64,000 bases of DNA from CBDCYH01 sp965224105 (GCA_965224105.1 CBDCYH010000001.1:62001-126000), one strand, 5' to 3'; shown: positions 1 to 9,595, numbered from the stretch's first letter. The notes: a model not told the origin generated them from the sequence alone. Program-made: numbers and translations.

Positions 1-327
1 AGAAGTGTATTCAACTACCCCAATCCGACCAGTGGTAGAACCAGGTTCGTTTTTGAACACAACCAGCTGCCTGGCACACAGGCGGATATTCAGGTCCGGA
101 TCTACTCCTTAAGTGGAAAACCCGTTAAAACCATTGATTCTGACGAGTCTTTGCCGTCTGGAGTGCTTTCAGGCGGGCTGACGATGATTCCGTGGGACGG
201 TTTGGATGAAGATGGAGACCGACTCGCTACCGGGATTTACCTTTACAAACTCCGCATTCGGGTCGAAACTCCGGATGGTGGTCGACAGGTAGCCGAGAAG
301 ATTGAAAAACTTGCCATAATCAGATAG
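1..327 (+). CDS. porU: C-terminal end of a PorU-like type IX secretion sortase (partial)
   Basis: Only the last 108 codons are in the window; the reading frame is open from base 1 and stops with TAG at 325-327. The fragment reads as a FlgD/Ig-like C-terminal domain: an NYPNP start, a strand with IYSLSGKPVKTI, a PWDGLDEDGDRLATGIYLYKL core and a short basic end. This layout is typical of the end of PorU, the C25-like peptidase that removes the sorting signal from T9SS cargo at the outer membrane. The identification rests mainly on the next gene, a clear PorV, because porU-porV neighbours are common in this group. A T9SS cargo protein with a similar sorting domain is the alternative. The catalytic part is outside the window. 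Confidence 0.7.
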   Translation, partial: RSVFNYPNPTSGRTRFVFEHNQLPGTQADIQVRIYSLSGKPVKTIDSDESLPSGVLSGGLTMIPWDGLDEDGDRLATGIYLYKLRIRVETPDGGRQVAEKIEKLAIIR

Positions 328-424
328 GTATAGCGCGTATAACCAAGTTGTTACGGGAAACAACCTTCACTATTAGATCGATATAATGAACCGTTCATTC
401 ATTTCTTCCATGAAGGGGTCGACG

Positions 425-1555
425 ATGCGTCACCTTGTTCTGGCACAGGCACTCGTTGTCTTCTTCGCCGTTGCGGGCACTGCAAACGCCCAGATTGGTG
501 GATCAGGGGTAGTCTTCCTGAAAATTGAACCGGACTCTCGAGCTGCAGGAATGGGAAATGCTGGTGTTGCACTTGCAGACAACGCGGGCGCAGTTTTCTG
601 GAATCCCGCTGGCCTTGCATTTCAAAAAGGCACCGAAGCAGGAATTACGCATTCGAACTGGCTGCCAGAGTTTAATGCTGGTCTTTTCTACGAGTACCTC
701 GTTGCCAAACATAACATCCCGGGTTGGGGCACGATTGGTGGGCACTTGACTTATCTCAATCTGGGCGAACACGAAGGCCGGGATGCACAGAACAACCCCA
801 CAGGAACATTCCGTTCATACGACCTGGCTCTAGGGTTGTCTTACGGCACAAAAGTATCCGAAAAATTCTCGGTAGGTACTAGCGCCCGGTTTATCTATTC
901 AAACCTGGCTCCCGGTCAGGCGGTTGACGGCCAGGAGACAAAAGCGGGAGTGTCCGCTGGGATCGACTTTGCCGGCTTGTACCGCACCAACCCTTTCAGT
1001 CTGGGTGGTGTGCCGACGACATGGTCGCTAGGCTTCAACCTGGCTAACATGGGTCCGAAAATTCAATACTCAGATAGCCCACAGGCCGATCCTATTCCGA
1101 CCAACCTCCGGTTCGGATCTGCTTTTGAGTTTGACCTTGACGAGTATAACGCGCTGAACTTTGTCATCGACTTCAACAAAGACTTGATTGATGTAGACTC
1201 CACTGGAGCAAAGCCATTTTATCAAGCAATTTTTTCGTCCTGGAAAGCGATTGACGTTAACCTGAATGCAAGCGATGATGCAGATGTTGAGCGAGTGGGC
1301 GTTGGGCGTCAGATAACTATCGGAACGGGAATTGAGTATTGGTACGATCAACTGTTCGCGCTACGCGGCGGATACTTCTATGAGGATCCGTACAACGGAA
1401 ACAGGAAGTTTCTAACGCTGGGTGCAGGTATCCGATACAACATCATTGGTGTAGACTGGTCGTACATCTACGCCCTCGAAGACGACTCTCCGCTTGCCAA
1501 CACCATGCGGTTTTCGCTACTATTGAACTTTGGCGCACAGACAAACGTCAACTAG
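425..1555 (+). CDS. porV: PorV, type IX secretion outer-membrane beta-barrel
   Basis: A 376-residue outer-membrane barrel of the PorV/PorQ (FadL-like) family. PorV shuttles T9SS cargo from the translocon to the PorU sortase. Residues 1-23 form a signal peptide ending in TANAQ. The mature start has the family hallmark: SGVVFLKIEPDSRAAGMGNA followed by a GAVFWNPAGLA motif, then alternating barrel strands to a C-terminal aromatic strand (FSLLLNFGAQ). I chose ATG 425 because AAGGGG lies 7 nt upstream and the signal peptide begins there; in-frame ATGs at 386 and 410 would only add a hydrophilic leader. It follows the PorU-like end by about 100 nt and precedes a probable T9SS-type cargo by 9 nt. 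Confidence 0.92.
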   Translation: MRHLVLAQALVVFFAVAGTANAQIGGSGVVFLKIEPDSRAAGMGNAGVALADNAGAVFWNPAGLAFQKGTEAGITHSNWLPEFNAGLFYEYLVAKHNIPGWGTIGGHLTYLNLGEHEGRDAQNNPTGTFRSYDLALGLSYGTKVSEKFSVGTSARFIYSNLAPGQAVDGQETKAGVSAGIDFAGLYRTNPFSLGGVPTTWSLGFNLANMGPKIQYSDSPQADPIPTNLRFGSAFEFDLDEYNALNFVIDFNKDLIDVDSTGAKPFYQAIFSSWKAIDVNLNASDDADVERVGVGRQITIGTGIEYWYDQLFALRGGYFYEDPYNGNRKFLTLGAGIRYNIIGVDWSYIYALEDDSPLANTMRFSLLLNFGAQTNVN

Positions 1556-1564
1556 GTTTCAATA

Positions 1565-4500
1565 ATGTTGGATCTGAGCGAGGGTCGGCGATCGGTTTTC
1601 TCGCTCGTCTATCTTCTTGCAGTCCTCGGCTGTGGACTCTTTCCACAATCCTTGTTGGGGCAAAACAGCAACGGTTTACAACACCAACCGGCCACGGGGG
1701 AATACCACCTCGTGGCCGTTCGTGTCTCGTTCCAACCGGACTCCTCTCGTTTTACCACTGGCGACGGGACGTTCGATGGTCAGCTGTTTGACGGACTGGA
1801 ACCAACGCTTGATCCGCTCCCCCATTCCCCAGCGTATTTTCAGGCTCACCTGGATTTCCTGTCCAACTATGTAAGCAGTGCCTCGTCAGGTCGAGCGAGT
1901 GTTGTAACCCATCTTTTGCCAAATGAAGTCCGAGTCTCCGGGCAAATGTCAGCGTACAGTCCCATTGGAGAAAACTCAGACAGCGACGAAGAGGTTGCCA
2001 AACTCGCTGCGTTGGTTGATGAGGTTTGGTTGTTGGCGGACCAACAAGATTTACCGACTGTTTCGTTGTCCCCTGGGAGAACGGTATTTGTGATACTGCA
2101 CGCAGGCGTTGGACGCGATATCGAACTGATCGGGACAACACTCGACAAAACACCTTTCGACCTTCCATCACTGTTTTTCGGTGGTTCACGACTTGCAGAT
2201 TTTTCCGTGCAAAGAACATTCGACGGGGTCCCAGTCGACAATTCCTTGCTCATCCCCCGAACGGAAACTCGACAGGGTTTTGACTTCGTTTCGGACAGTG
2301 CATTCCTGGCTGAGTTCTCCATCAATGGTCTGCTCGCCGCGAGCTTTCTAAACTTCCTTGGAGTTCCCGACCTCTTTGATACAGCTACGGGTCAAAGCGC
2401 CATCGGGCCGTACGGGCTGATGGATCCGCTCGGTATCTTTTCGTACCGGGGCTTGATGCCCGCCTTACCGAGCGCGTGGGTGCGCGCATATCTCGGATGG
2501 ATAGATGTAACACAAGCAGTACCGGGTACTAACACAGTGGAGGCCGCGGCTAACTGCCCAAACAACTGCGCTGTGATGGTACCGGTTTCTCCGACTGAGT
2601 ACTTCCTCCTGGAGAATCGCGATCGGTTTGCGATGGGCAACACGCTAAACCTGCAAGTCTGGAATAACGGTCAGCTGAATTCGCTGTCATTTTCGAATGA
2701 TGACCCAGCGTTCAACTATCGCAACGTTGAGTCTTTCTCCGGTGTGCTCGTTTCCGCAGACAACTACGACTGGGCCTTACCCGGAGGGGTTGACGAGAAC
2801 GGCGCCCCGCTTAGAGGTGGCATCCTCATTTGGCATATTGATGAGTCTCGTATTATAGCTGGGCTTCGGACTAATACCGTCAATGTCGCATCGAAGGGGC
2901 GCGGTGTCGACCTCGAAGAAGCTGATAGCGGCCAGGACCTTGGGCACCCCGCGCAAAGCATCTTTGCGCCGGACTTCGATCTGGGAACACCATTCGATTT
3001 TTTCTATGAGGGCAATCCAGTTTCAGTCGTCACCCAGCGGGGTGGCCAGATCGCGCTGTATCAGAATCGATTTAGTGCGAACACCTTTCCCTCCAGCGAA
3101 AACAATGCAGGTGGCGAATCCGGAATTGTTCTCGAATCATTCAGTGCTCCTGGCTCGACGATGACTTTCGATTTTTCCGTGGAGGCGACAGCCGCTGGTG
3201 AGCTTCTCACCGGATTCCCATTTCTGGTAATCCCACCCTTTGCCCTGCAACCCATCTTCACGTCGAACAGCGGTGCTGAAGTTTCTCAAATCGGACACGC
3301 CGGTGACCGAATCCTGGTCAAACATTCAGCAACAGACGCCTCCTATTTGCTAACCGAGTCCAATCCGACGTTCGTATACGGCTTTGAAGTGGGTGACGCG
3401 GCCGAAACGAGCTCCGGAGTGTTATTTCATGTCAACAGAATTGCATCTGATTCGCTTCGTGGCGTCGTTGCGACGGCTGATGGAAACTTCCACAGACGCG
3501 CGTGGCCTATTCCCGGCGGTGGGTCCGATGCAGTCGTCACCAGCCGTGTTGTAGCGGTACCGGGAGGCGATGTTGCCTTCATTCTCGCTTCGTCAGGACA
3601 AGAACAGAATCAGGTTGTCGAGATTGCAGGCAACACGTCGTCATCAGTGGCAACTGATCCCGGAATTGGTCACCCTCGCTCTCTTGCGGTAAGCCAAGAG
3701 GGATTAATAATCGCCGGTGAGCACGGGCTGCAAACAGCTGATAGTGTTTGGGTGCTGGATTCATCAGCCGAACTCGCCCAGATTGTCGCAGGCAATGATC
3801 GACATGGTTTTCTTGCCGCGGGAATTGACACCACGGGTGGACTGCTCTACCTGTTTGATTCAAGCGGGGCGCGTGAGATTGTTCTCGACTCCCACGGGTT
3901 CCATCACCCATCAGATCTAACCGTAATTACAACAGATCTTGATGGGGACAACCTCATCGATATTCTCGTTTATTCCGGCCAAAAGATTCAGGGCTTTTCA
4001 AGGAATGGTGGCGTTACAGGATCAACTCCAATTGCCCTGTCCGGTGCGATCGACGGCCAGCCCATTTCAATCTTAACCGACACGGGTGAGCCGATCTTGA
4101 TGTACAACACGGTCGAAGGATACCTGCACGCTCGTTATCCCAACCGTGGTTGGAGAGAGGAAGCAGGTTTTCCTATTGCAACCGGGCGCCATAGTGGTTC
4201 ACCCTACTTCGATGATGGGAAGATCTATGTAGGGCGCGAACTTCTGTACGTCTGGGACACCAACCTAAGTGGCAGAATTTTGTGGAACGGTGCAGGTGGT
4301 GGATCTGCGCATTCCCATTTTGTGGACCTTGGCACCGCCAGTGGAGGGGGAACAGAGTTTCTACTTAATCCTGCCGAAACGTACAACTGGCCAAACCCGA
4401 TCAGATCTAATCGAACCAACTTACGCGTCACCTCGGCCCGTTCGGGCACGGCAAACATCGAGATTGTAGACGCCGCAGGGAATAACGTCGCTGTCCTGGA

Positions 4501-4648
4501 GGGTTTGAAATTGCTTGGGGGCGTGCCTGCAGAAACGCCTTGGGACGTGACTGATGTATCAAGCGGCGTGTACATCGCGAAGGTGCACTTTGTCGGTGAT
4601 GATGGCCAGTCGGATTCTCGGTTGATCAAGATGGCGGTGATTAAGTGA
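1565..4648 (+). CDS. Secreted M6-metalloprotease-like protein with lost HExxH and C-terminal sorting domain
   Basis: 1027 residues with a signal peptide (about 1-32, with a Cys at 23 that could be a lipobox but is followed by a Gln-Asn region). Residues 45-300 match the M6/immune-inhibitor-A type peptidase layout: an LHAGVGRD motif near 179, then a VPDLFDTATG...IGPYGLMD block (267-286), and later a GILIWHIDES motif near residue 420. In active members HEFGHxLGLPDLYD precedes that block. Here the aligned residues 259-263 are A-S-F-L-N, so both zinc histidines and the catalytic Glu are absent. The middle is a likely beta-propeller or repeat region. The last 85 residues are a FlgD/T9SS type-A-like domain (NWPNP...SGVYIAKV). 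Likely a T9SS-exported pseudo-enzyme; the role is unknown. It overlaps the next gene by 4 nt. Confidence 0.75.
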   Translation: MLDLSEGRRSVFSLVYLLAVLGCGLFPQSLLGQNSNGLQHQPATGEYHLVAVRVSFQPDSSRFTTGDGTFDGQLFDGLEPTLDPLPHSPAYFQAHLDFLSNYVSSASSGRASVVTHLLPNEVRVSGQMSAYSPIGENSDSDEEVAKLAALVDEVWLLADQQDLPTVSLSPGRTVFVILHAGVGRDIELIGTTLDKTPFDLPSLFFGGSRLADFSVQRTFDGVPVDNSLLIPRTETRQGFDFVSDSAFLAEFSINGLLAASFLNFLGVPDLFDTATGQSAIGPYGLMDPLGIFSYRGLMPALPSAWVRAYLGWIDVTQAVPGTNTVEAAANCPNNCAVMVPVSPTEYFLLENRDRFAMGNTLNLQVWNNGQLNSLSFSNDDPAFNYRNVESFSGVLVSADNYDWALPGGVDENGAPLRGGILIWHIDESRIIAGLRTNTVNVASKGRGVDLEEADSGQDLGHPAQSIFAPDFDLGTPFDFFYEGNPVSVVTQRGGQIALYQNRFSANTFPSSENNAGGESGIVLESFSAPGSTMTFDFSVEATAAGELLTGFPFLVIPPFALQPIFTSNSGAEVSQIGHAGDRILVKHSATDASYLLTESNPTFVYGFEVGDAAETSSGVLFHVNRIASDSLRGVVATADGNFHRRAWPIPGGGSDAVVTSRVVAVPGGDVAFILASSGQEQNQVVEIAGNTSSSVATDPGIGHPRSLAVSQEGLIIAGEHGLQTADSVWVLDSSAELAQIVAGNDRHGFLAAGIDTTGGLLYLFDSSGAREIVLDSHGFHHPSDLTVITTDLDGDNLIDILVYSGQKIQGFSRNGGVTGSTPIALSGAIDGQPISILTDTGEPILMYNTVEGYLHARYPNRGWREEAGFPIATGRHSGSPYFDDGKIYVGRELLYVWDTNLSGRILWNGAGGGSAHSHFVDLGTASGGGTEFLLNPAETYNWPNPIRSNRTNLRVTSARSGTANIEIVDAAGNNVAVLEGLKLLGGVPAETPWDVTDVSSGVYIAKVHFVGDDGQSDSRLIKMAVIK

Positions 4649-7600
4649 AGCATTGCGCTACCATCATACTATCACTCCTGCTATCGACTACTACCGTCAT
4701 TGCGCAGCGTTCTCCCTCTCAAACCGATTTTGTTCGCGGCGGTCTTTCGTGGAAGACGCTCACCACCGAGCACTTCAATGTGATCTTCCATAACGACGTA
4801 CCGGATAACGCATCGGCCGGGGTTACATCATCAGCAAACGAACAGATTGCAGAGACGATAGCATCCATCGCCGAAGCGGTTTACGATCCAATAACAGCTC
4901 TGTATGCGTATGAGCCAGGAAGAGTCTCGATTGTCTTGAAGAACTACGACGACTACTCAAACGGCGCTGCCTACTTCTTCGACAACATGATTGATATCTG
5001 GGTGCCTGCGCTGAACTCTCCTCTGCGGGGAGATCATGACTGGTTTGAGAATGTCATCGCCCATGAGTTTACGCACATCGTCCAGGTACAGAAAACGCTA
5101 AAATCTGGTCGGCAGAATCCATTTCAATATTTCCAATGGTTCGGCTATGAGAGCGTGCGACGGCCAGACGTGTTGTACGGCTATCCGAATCGAGTTGTGA
5201 CTTATCCGGTGCCGACGATCTCGAATCCTGCCTGGTTTGCCGAGGGTACTGCACAATACCAACGGCCGGAGTTTGATCTGGATCGTTGGGATTCGCACCG
5301 CGACATGTTACTTCGAACCCGGATTCTAAACGGGCAGGAGTTACCATTTGACGAAATGGGTGGATTCTTTTCCCGCAACTCCCAGGATCGCGAGGCGATC
5401 TACAATCAGGGTTATGCATTCGTCCTGCACCTCGCGAATGTCTATGGACCACAAGTTCTGGCGGACGTCAGCCACAATCTTTCCGACTGGCGAAATTACA
5501 ATTTTGATAGGGCATTCAAGAAAGCCACAGGAGATTCTGTAGAGGATGTCCATCGCGATTGGCTGCGAACCCTTAAGAGCGAATACCAGAAAAGAATACG
5601 CGCTCTCGATGCAGACACCTTTCGAACAACAGTGTATGATGGTGGCTTTTCAAATTTACATCCGCAAGTTTCTCCAGACGGTAGCAAGATTGCATTGTTG
5701 TCAAATGCCGGACGGGACTTTTCTACCACGGCGCTCACGATACTCGACGCGGATGATCCCGAGCGCGAGATCGGGGTTCTCGAACTCAGCAAATCGACAG
5801 TCCACGAAGGGTACACCTGTTCCCTGGGGCATACGATCGTCGGCCCTGCTGGCGGCTCGTTCGACTGGTTTCCTGACAACAACAGAATTGCGTTCGCAAA
5901 AAATACTGACACGCCAGAAGGGTTCTCCGAATCGGACATATATCTCTACGAACTCGATACTAAAAAAACAACGCGACTGACGTTTGGTGCTCGCGCATTC
6001 GATCCAACTGTCTCTTCCGACGGACAGAGTATCGCGTATCTAAAGCGCATTGGTTCATCAGTGACGCTATCGGTGCTCGATCTGCGCGACAATATCTCGC
6101 GTGACTGGTTTACACCAGCGGGGGATGCGCAGTTGTACGAACCAGACTGGCTGGATAATGAAATTGTGGTGTCTATCTCTACAGAGCACGGAAGGGACAT
6201 TGTTGCCATTGGTCCGGACGGAAACACGAGAGACATCGTTGCCACTGAAGCTGATGAACGCTCGCCATCTGTCTCGTCAGATGGGGAAGCAATCTACTTC
6301 GCCTCTGATGCCACAGGTATTTTCAACTTATACAGGTCCGCGGTTGGGTCCCACTCCGGTGACGCTGAGGTGATCACGAATGTCGTTGGTGGTGCCTTCA
6401 TGCCGAGCATTTCCGAAGATGGCCACGTGTACTATTCCCATTTTGCCCGGGGCGGCTATGAGATTGCGAAGCTAGAAGGTGGGCAGAAAGGCTCGATGAG
6501 TACTCCTGATTATGAAGCACCTGCCGGACTGATCAAAGGAACGGCGCAGCCGCGCGTGATTGACACATCAGAAAATGAAATAGATTCCCAAACGGGCAAT
6601 TACAGAAATGTTTTCACCTCTTTCTCCTTCTATCCGGTCGTTAGGCTGGATCAGTACGTTAGCCGGGAAAGGGTGCGGGGATCAGTTCGACTTCCGACGC
6701 TGTCACGTACAAAGGCACTGTGGCGCAACACAAAAGTTGGGTTCTACACCGGATCGAGGGACGTGCTGGGAGATCTCTCGGTATTTGCGGGAGTCCTCCT
6801 TGGTCCGGGATCCGGAGATGCCAGTAGCGCGGCTGACTTTTTTTCGCCTGCGAATTTGCTTGAGCTTGAGCGAGATGTGTTCATCCAGTTCGAACATGCA
6901 AAGGGTCTCTTCTTCAAGGAAAAACGTTGGTCCCCAAGGTTTACCGCGGAGTTGTTCAATATTCGCCGCAACGTGGAGCAGGGATTGTCCATCGAAGAGT
7001 TTTCCTGTACGGCCTGCTTTCCGCCAGATACCACGTTCGCGGACGTTGGATACAATTTGTGGCAGGCTACGTTGACAGCCAGCAGCAAGATTAATCGCCA
7101 TACCCTTGCCGAGATTGGCTATCGGTTCAGCCCGTACACCGTAATCACAGACGATTTCTTTTCTACGGAGTTTGGTCAATCAATTCCTAAATCGTCGTCG
7201 CGTTACTACATCGGTCGAACCCTCACCGCACGTTTAGCAGCGGAATATCCGGTAAGACACCGACATGCGGACGTCGTCCCGGCTGGACTGTCATACGATA
7301 TTCAGTTTGACTATGAACCCGGGCGCCTTCTCGACGAATTTGAAATACAGGAGGGGGTGTTGGAACCCGTGTATCAGCAATTCAGCGTTTCGAGGCTAAC
7401 CACCGATTTGGCCTATGGTGTGTTGGTTCGGCGAAACGAATCGGGTGGGACGCACGGTTTGCGCCTGCGTGGAAGGCTGAGCACCATTATCGGATCACCC
7501 GTGGATGATTTTTTCAACGACTACATTGGTGGGCTGATAGGTGCCCGGGGGTATCCCTTTTATTCGCTGGGTGGAAACCGCACGGGCTGGCTCCAGGCGT

Positions 7601-7938
7601 CATACCATTTTCCGATAATCCCGGAGTTCAGGCGGCAAGTTGCGTTTTTGTACCTCGACAAATTGTACGGACGACTCTTTGTTGACGCAGCGAATGCGTG
7701 GTCTGGAGCGTTCCCCGGCATCGACGACACGAAATACGACGTCGGACTGGAACTGAGGGCGGCACTCGGGTCGTTCTACATACTTCCAACTGCTGTTTTT
7801 GTATCTGGTACGTATGGTCTAAGCGACTTTGATTTTTCTGTCGATCCCGCATTTGTGACCGACGGAACGGATTCGATTGTCAGATACGGAAAATCCATGC
7901 AGTATCATTTTGGTGTTCTCTTTGATTTCAATCTGTGA
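4645..7938 (+). CDS. Outer-membrane protein: MA-like metallopeptidase, TolB-like propeller and BamA-type barrel
   Basis: 1097 residues, starting at a GTG that overlaps the previous stop (GTGA). A signal peptide ends at about residue 21 (TVIAQ). Residues 35-320 are a gluzincin of the peptidase-MA type: HEFTH at 140-144 and a third-ligand Glu in NPAWFAEGTAQY (Glu200). Residues 330-620 carry five or six WD40-like (PD40) repeats with SPDGSKIALLS, SSDGQSIAYLK and SSDGEAIYFAS signatures, as in TolB. The last 400 residues are a surface-antigen/BamA-like barrel with GARGYP, LGGNRTGWLQ and FVDAANAW motifs and a terminal aromatic strand. The protein therefore looks like a self-anchored outer-membrane protease. 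Whether it processes surface proteins or peptides cannot be told from sequence. Active-site residues are intact. Confidence 0.82.
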   Translation: MKHCATIILSLLLSTTTVIAQRSPSQTDFVRGGLSWKTLTTEHFNVIFHNDVPDNASAGVTSSANEQIAETIASIAEAVYDPITALYAYEPGRVSIVLKNYDDYSNGAAYFFDNMIDIWVPALNSPLRGDHDWFENVIAHEFTHIVQVQKTLKSGRQNPFQYFQWFGYESVRRPDVLYGYPNRVVTYPVPTISNPAWFAEGTAQYQRPEFDLDRWDSHRDMLLRTRILNGQELPFDEMGGFFSRNSQDREAIYNQGYAFVLHLANVYGPQVLADVSHNLSDWRNYNFDRAFKKATGDSVEDVHRDWLRTLKSEYQKRIRALDADTFRTTVYDGGFSNLHPQVSPDGSKIALLSNAGRDFSTTALTILDADDPEREIGVLELSKSTVHEGYTCSLGHTIVGPAGGSFDWFPDNNRIAFAKNTDTPEGFSESDIYLYELDTKKTTRLTFGARAFDPTVSSDGQSIAYLKRIGSSVTLSVLDLRDNISRDWFTPAGDAQLYEPDWLDNEIVVSISTEHGRDIVAIGPDGNTRDIVATEADERSPSVSSDGEAIYFASDATGIFNLYRSAVGSHSGDAEVITNVVGGAFMPSISEDGHVYYSHFARGGYEIAKLEGGQKGSMSTPDYEAPAGLIKGTAQPRVIDTSENEIDSQTGNYRNVFTSFSFYPVVRLDQYVSRERVRGSVRLPTLSRTKALWRNTKVGFYTGSRDVLGDLSVFAGVLLGPGSGDASSAADFFSPANLLELERDVFIQFEHAKGLFFKEKRWSPRFTAELFNIRRNVEQGLSIEEFSCTACFPPDTTFADVGYNLWQATLTASSKINRHTLAEIGYRFSPYTVITDDFFSTEFGQSIPKSSSRYYIGRTLTARLAAEYPVRHRHADVVPAGLSYDIQFDYEPGRLLDEFEIQEGVLEPVYQQFSVSRLTTDLAYGVLVRRNESGGTHGLRLRGRLSTIIGSPVDDFFNDYIGGLIGARGYPFYSLGGNRTGWLQASYHFPIIPEFRRQVAFLYLDKLYGRLFVDAANAWSGAFPGIDDTKYDVGLELRAALGSFYILPTAVFVSGTYGLSDFDFSVDPAFVTDGTDSIVRYGKSMQYHFGVLFDFNL

Positions 7939-7940
7939 TC

Positions 7941-8582
7941 ATGATTGCATTCTCCGTAGTGGTTATTGTTGTTGGGCTAGTTTTGGCGGTCCTTTTGCAG
8001 CGCATGCGAACCGGTCCCCATGATCCGTTTGTTGCTGTCGGGCAGGCGCTAAGTCTGCTTGGGGTTGTCGCTGCCGGACTTGGATTGTTCGCATTCCGAC
8101 AGGCAGGTGTGGGCGATACCAAACTCACTAGTATCGAAGGTGACGAAATTGTTGACATGGATCTCAATCAACCGCTGGGAGATTTCGAATTTGTCCTGGC
8201 GGAGGGTGGAGCAACTGCGCATTTCTCTGATTACCAGGGAAAAGTGATCCTCCTTAATGTGTGGGCAACGTGGTGCGCGCCCTGTCTTACCGAGATCCCT
8301 GCGCTTAACAAAGTGCAGAATGATTTTGAGGAAGAAGGTTTGATCGTTTTGTCACTCTCCGATGAACCGAAGGAAGACCTCGAAGCCTTCAGTAACACGT
8401 TGAGGCTGGAAACGGTCAGTGGTATTGTCGAAGATCCGAGCGTACTTCCGCCGGTCTTGAAGTCCGGTTTTGACTTGCGGCCGACGACGCTGCTCATTGA
8501 CCGCGATGGCAATGTTCGAAAGTACATGCTCGGCGATCGGGATTATGCCTTCTTTAGCAGGGTGGTCCAGGAATATCTGTAG
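7941..8582 (+). CDS. Membrane-anchored TlpA/ResA-like thioredoxin
   Basis: 213 residues from ATG 7941 (a GTG two codons earlier overlaps the preceding stop). Two hydrophobic segments (about 2-20 and 32-52) anchor it. The rest is a periplasm-facing thioredoxin fold with WCAPC (Cys112, Cys115) after the usual LLNVWATW strand, and a cis-Pro in LRPTTLLID. TlpA/ResA proteins reduce disulfides for cytochrome c maturation or for folding of exported proteins. Two membrane segments before the domain are more than the single anchor usual for ResA. It lies 2 nt after the outer-membrane protease and 1 nt before the next gene, so it is probably co-transcribed with the envelope genes. Confidence 0.85.
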   Translation: MIAFSVVVIVVGLVLAVLLQRMRTGPHDPFVAVGQALSLLGVVAAGLGLFAFRQAGVGDTKLTSIEGDEIVDMDLNQPLGDFEFVLAEGGATAHFSDYQGKVILLNVWATWCAPCLTEIPALNKVQNDFEEEGLIVLSLSDEPKEDLEAFSNTLRLETVSGIVEDPSVLPPVLKSGFDLRPTTLLIDRDGNVRKYMLGDRDYAFFSRVVQEYL

Positions 8583-8583
8583 T

Positions 8584-9546
8584 ATGAGTTACGGCGGCCG
8601 GACCATATTGCTATTCGTCTATTTGACCTGGTTTGCTGATGTTGCATGGGCGCAGATACGGCACAACCAGGAGGCAGTTAACCAGGCGACGACAGAGTTT
8701 ATTGCCGAGCGGCTGGTTGTGAATGGGGCTGGTGTAGGCGACGGGCCCCGTTCGGTTCCTCTCGCACTTGGATTGTCGGCGGTGGTCCCCGGTGCAGGGC
8801 AGGTCTACAACAAGAGCTGGCTAAAAGCGGGAGTGATGGCCGCCGTCGAAGGCGGAGTCATTGGCGCACACCTGATTTGGAAAAAAAACGGACAGGATGC
8901 TGAGCGCGACTTCCAGGTACGTGCCCACGCGGAATGGAATCCCGCGCGGTATGCGGAATGGATAAACGACTACACCGATTTTCTGATTGCCGAGCATGCT
9001 GCTTCTGTGAGCAGTCCTGCCGTAACAATCCCGGGAGGTGTCGACTGGATGAACCCGGGCGCGTGGACTGCCGGAGACGAAGCTACTGTACGCCAGATGT
9101 TCAATGAAATCCGGGCTCTTGAACGCGAGTTGTTCCACCCGGAAACGGGCGCGGCGTTCTCGCATCGGTTACCGTACTTTGCCGAGCAGCAATACTACGA
9201 ACTCATCGGGAAGTATTTCCAGTTTGCTCCGGGCTGGAGCGATTACCCCGCCTGGTCTGATGCGACGGGTTTCACGGGCGCGATAGACCCGCAAACCTCA
9301 GACGCCGACGGCAATCGCATCTACGTTTCGCCAAAATTCTACTCGTACGCCGACGATCACGCACACGCCAACGACCTGTTGCGCAGATCATCGCGGATTC
9401 TGGGCGTTCTGCTTTTCAACCATCTTTTTTCCGCAATCGACGCTGCAATATTTGCAAAACTCCACAACAACAGATTGAGTACGTCGATGCACTTGTCGAG
9501 CGAATTGTCGCTATCACCCGGCGCAACCCTCCAATTTCGCTTTTAA
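8584..9546 (+). CDS. DUF5683-like exported or membrane protein
   Basis: 320 residues from ATG 8584, one base after the thioredoxin stop; a longer upstream reading frame only overlaps that gene. Residues 1-23 form a signal peptide (WFADVAWAQ). An ALGLSAVVPGAGQVYNKSWLKAGVM segment near residue 65 is the hallmark of DUF5683 and related small membrane-protein families, where a Gly/Pro-rich hydrophobic turn is followed by a second hydrophobic helix (VEGGVIGAHLIW). The following region is rich in Tyr/Trp and acidic residues, and another hydrophobic helix occurs near 295 (ILGVLLFNHLFSAIDAAIF). The function is unknown. The position downstream of porV and the outer-membrane protease suggests an envelope role. 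Confidence 0.7.
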   Translation: MSYGGRTILLFVYLTWFADVAWAQIRHNQEAVNQATTEFIAERLVVNGAGVGDGPRSVPLALGLSAVVPGAGQVYNKSWLKAGVMAAVEGGVIGAHLIWKKNGQDAERDFQVRAHAEWNPARYAEWINDYTDFLIAEHAASVSSPAVTIPGGVDWMNPGAWTAGDEATVRQMFNEIRALERELFHPETGAAFSHRLPYFAEQQYYELIGKYFQFAPGWSDYPAWSDATGFTGAIDPQTSDADGNRIYVSPKFYSYADDHAHANDLLRRSSRILGVLLFNHLFSAIDAAIFAKLHNNRLSTSMHLSSELSLSPGATLQFRF

Positions 9547-9595
9547 CTGTCACGTCGGATCGGTAGGTTTACGATAACAAAATCGCTCGAAACCT

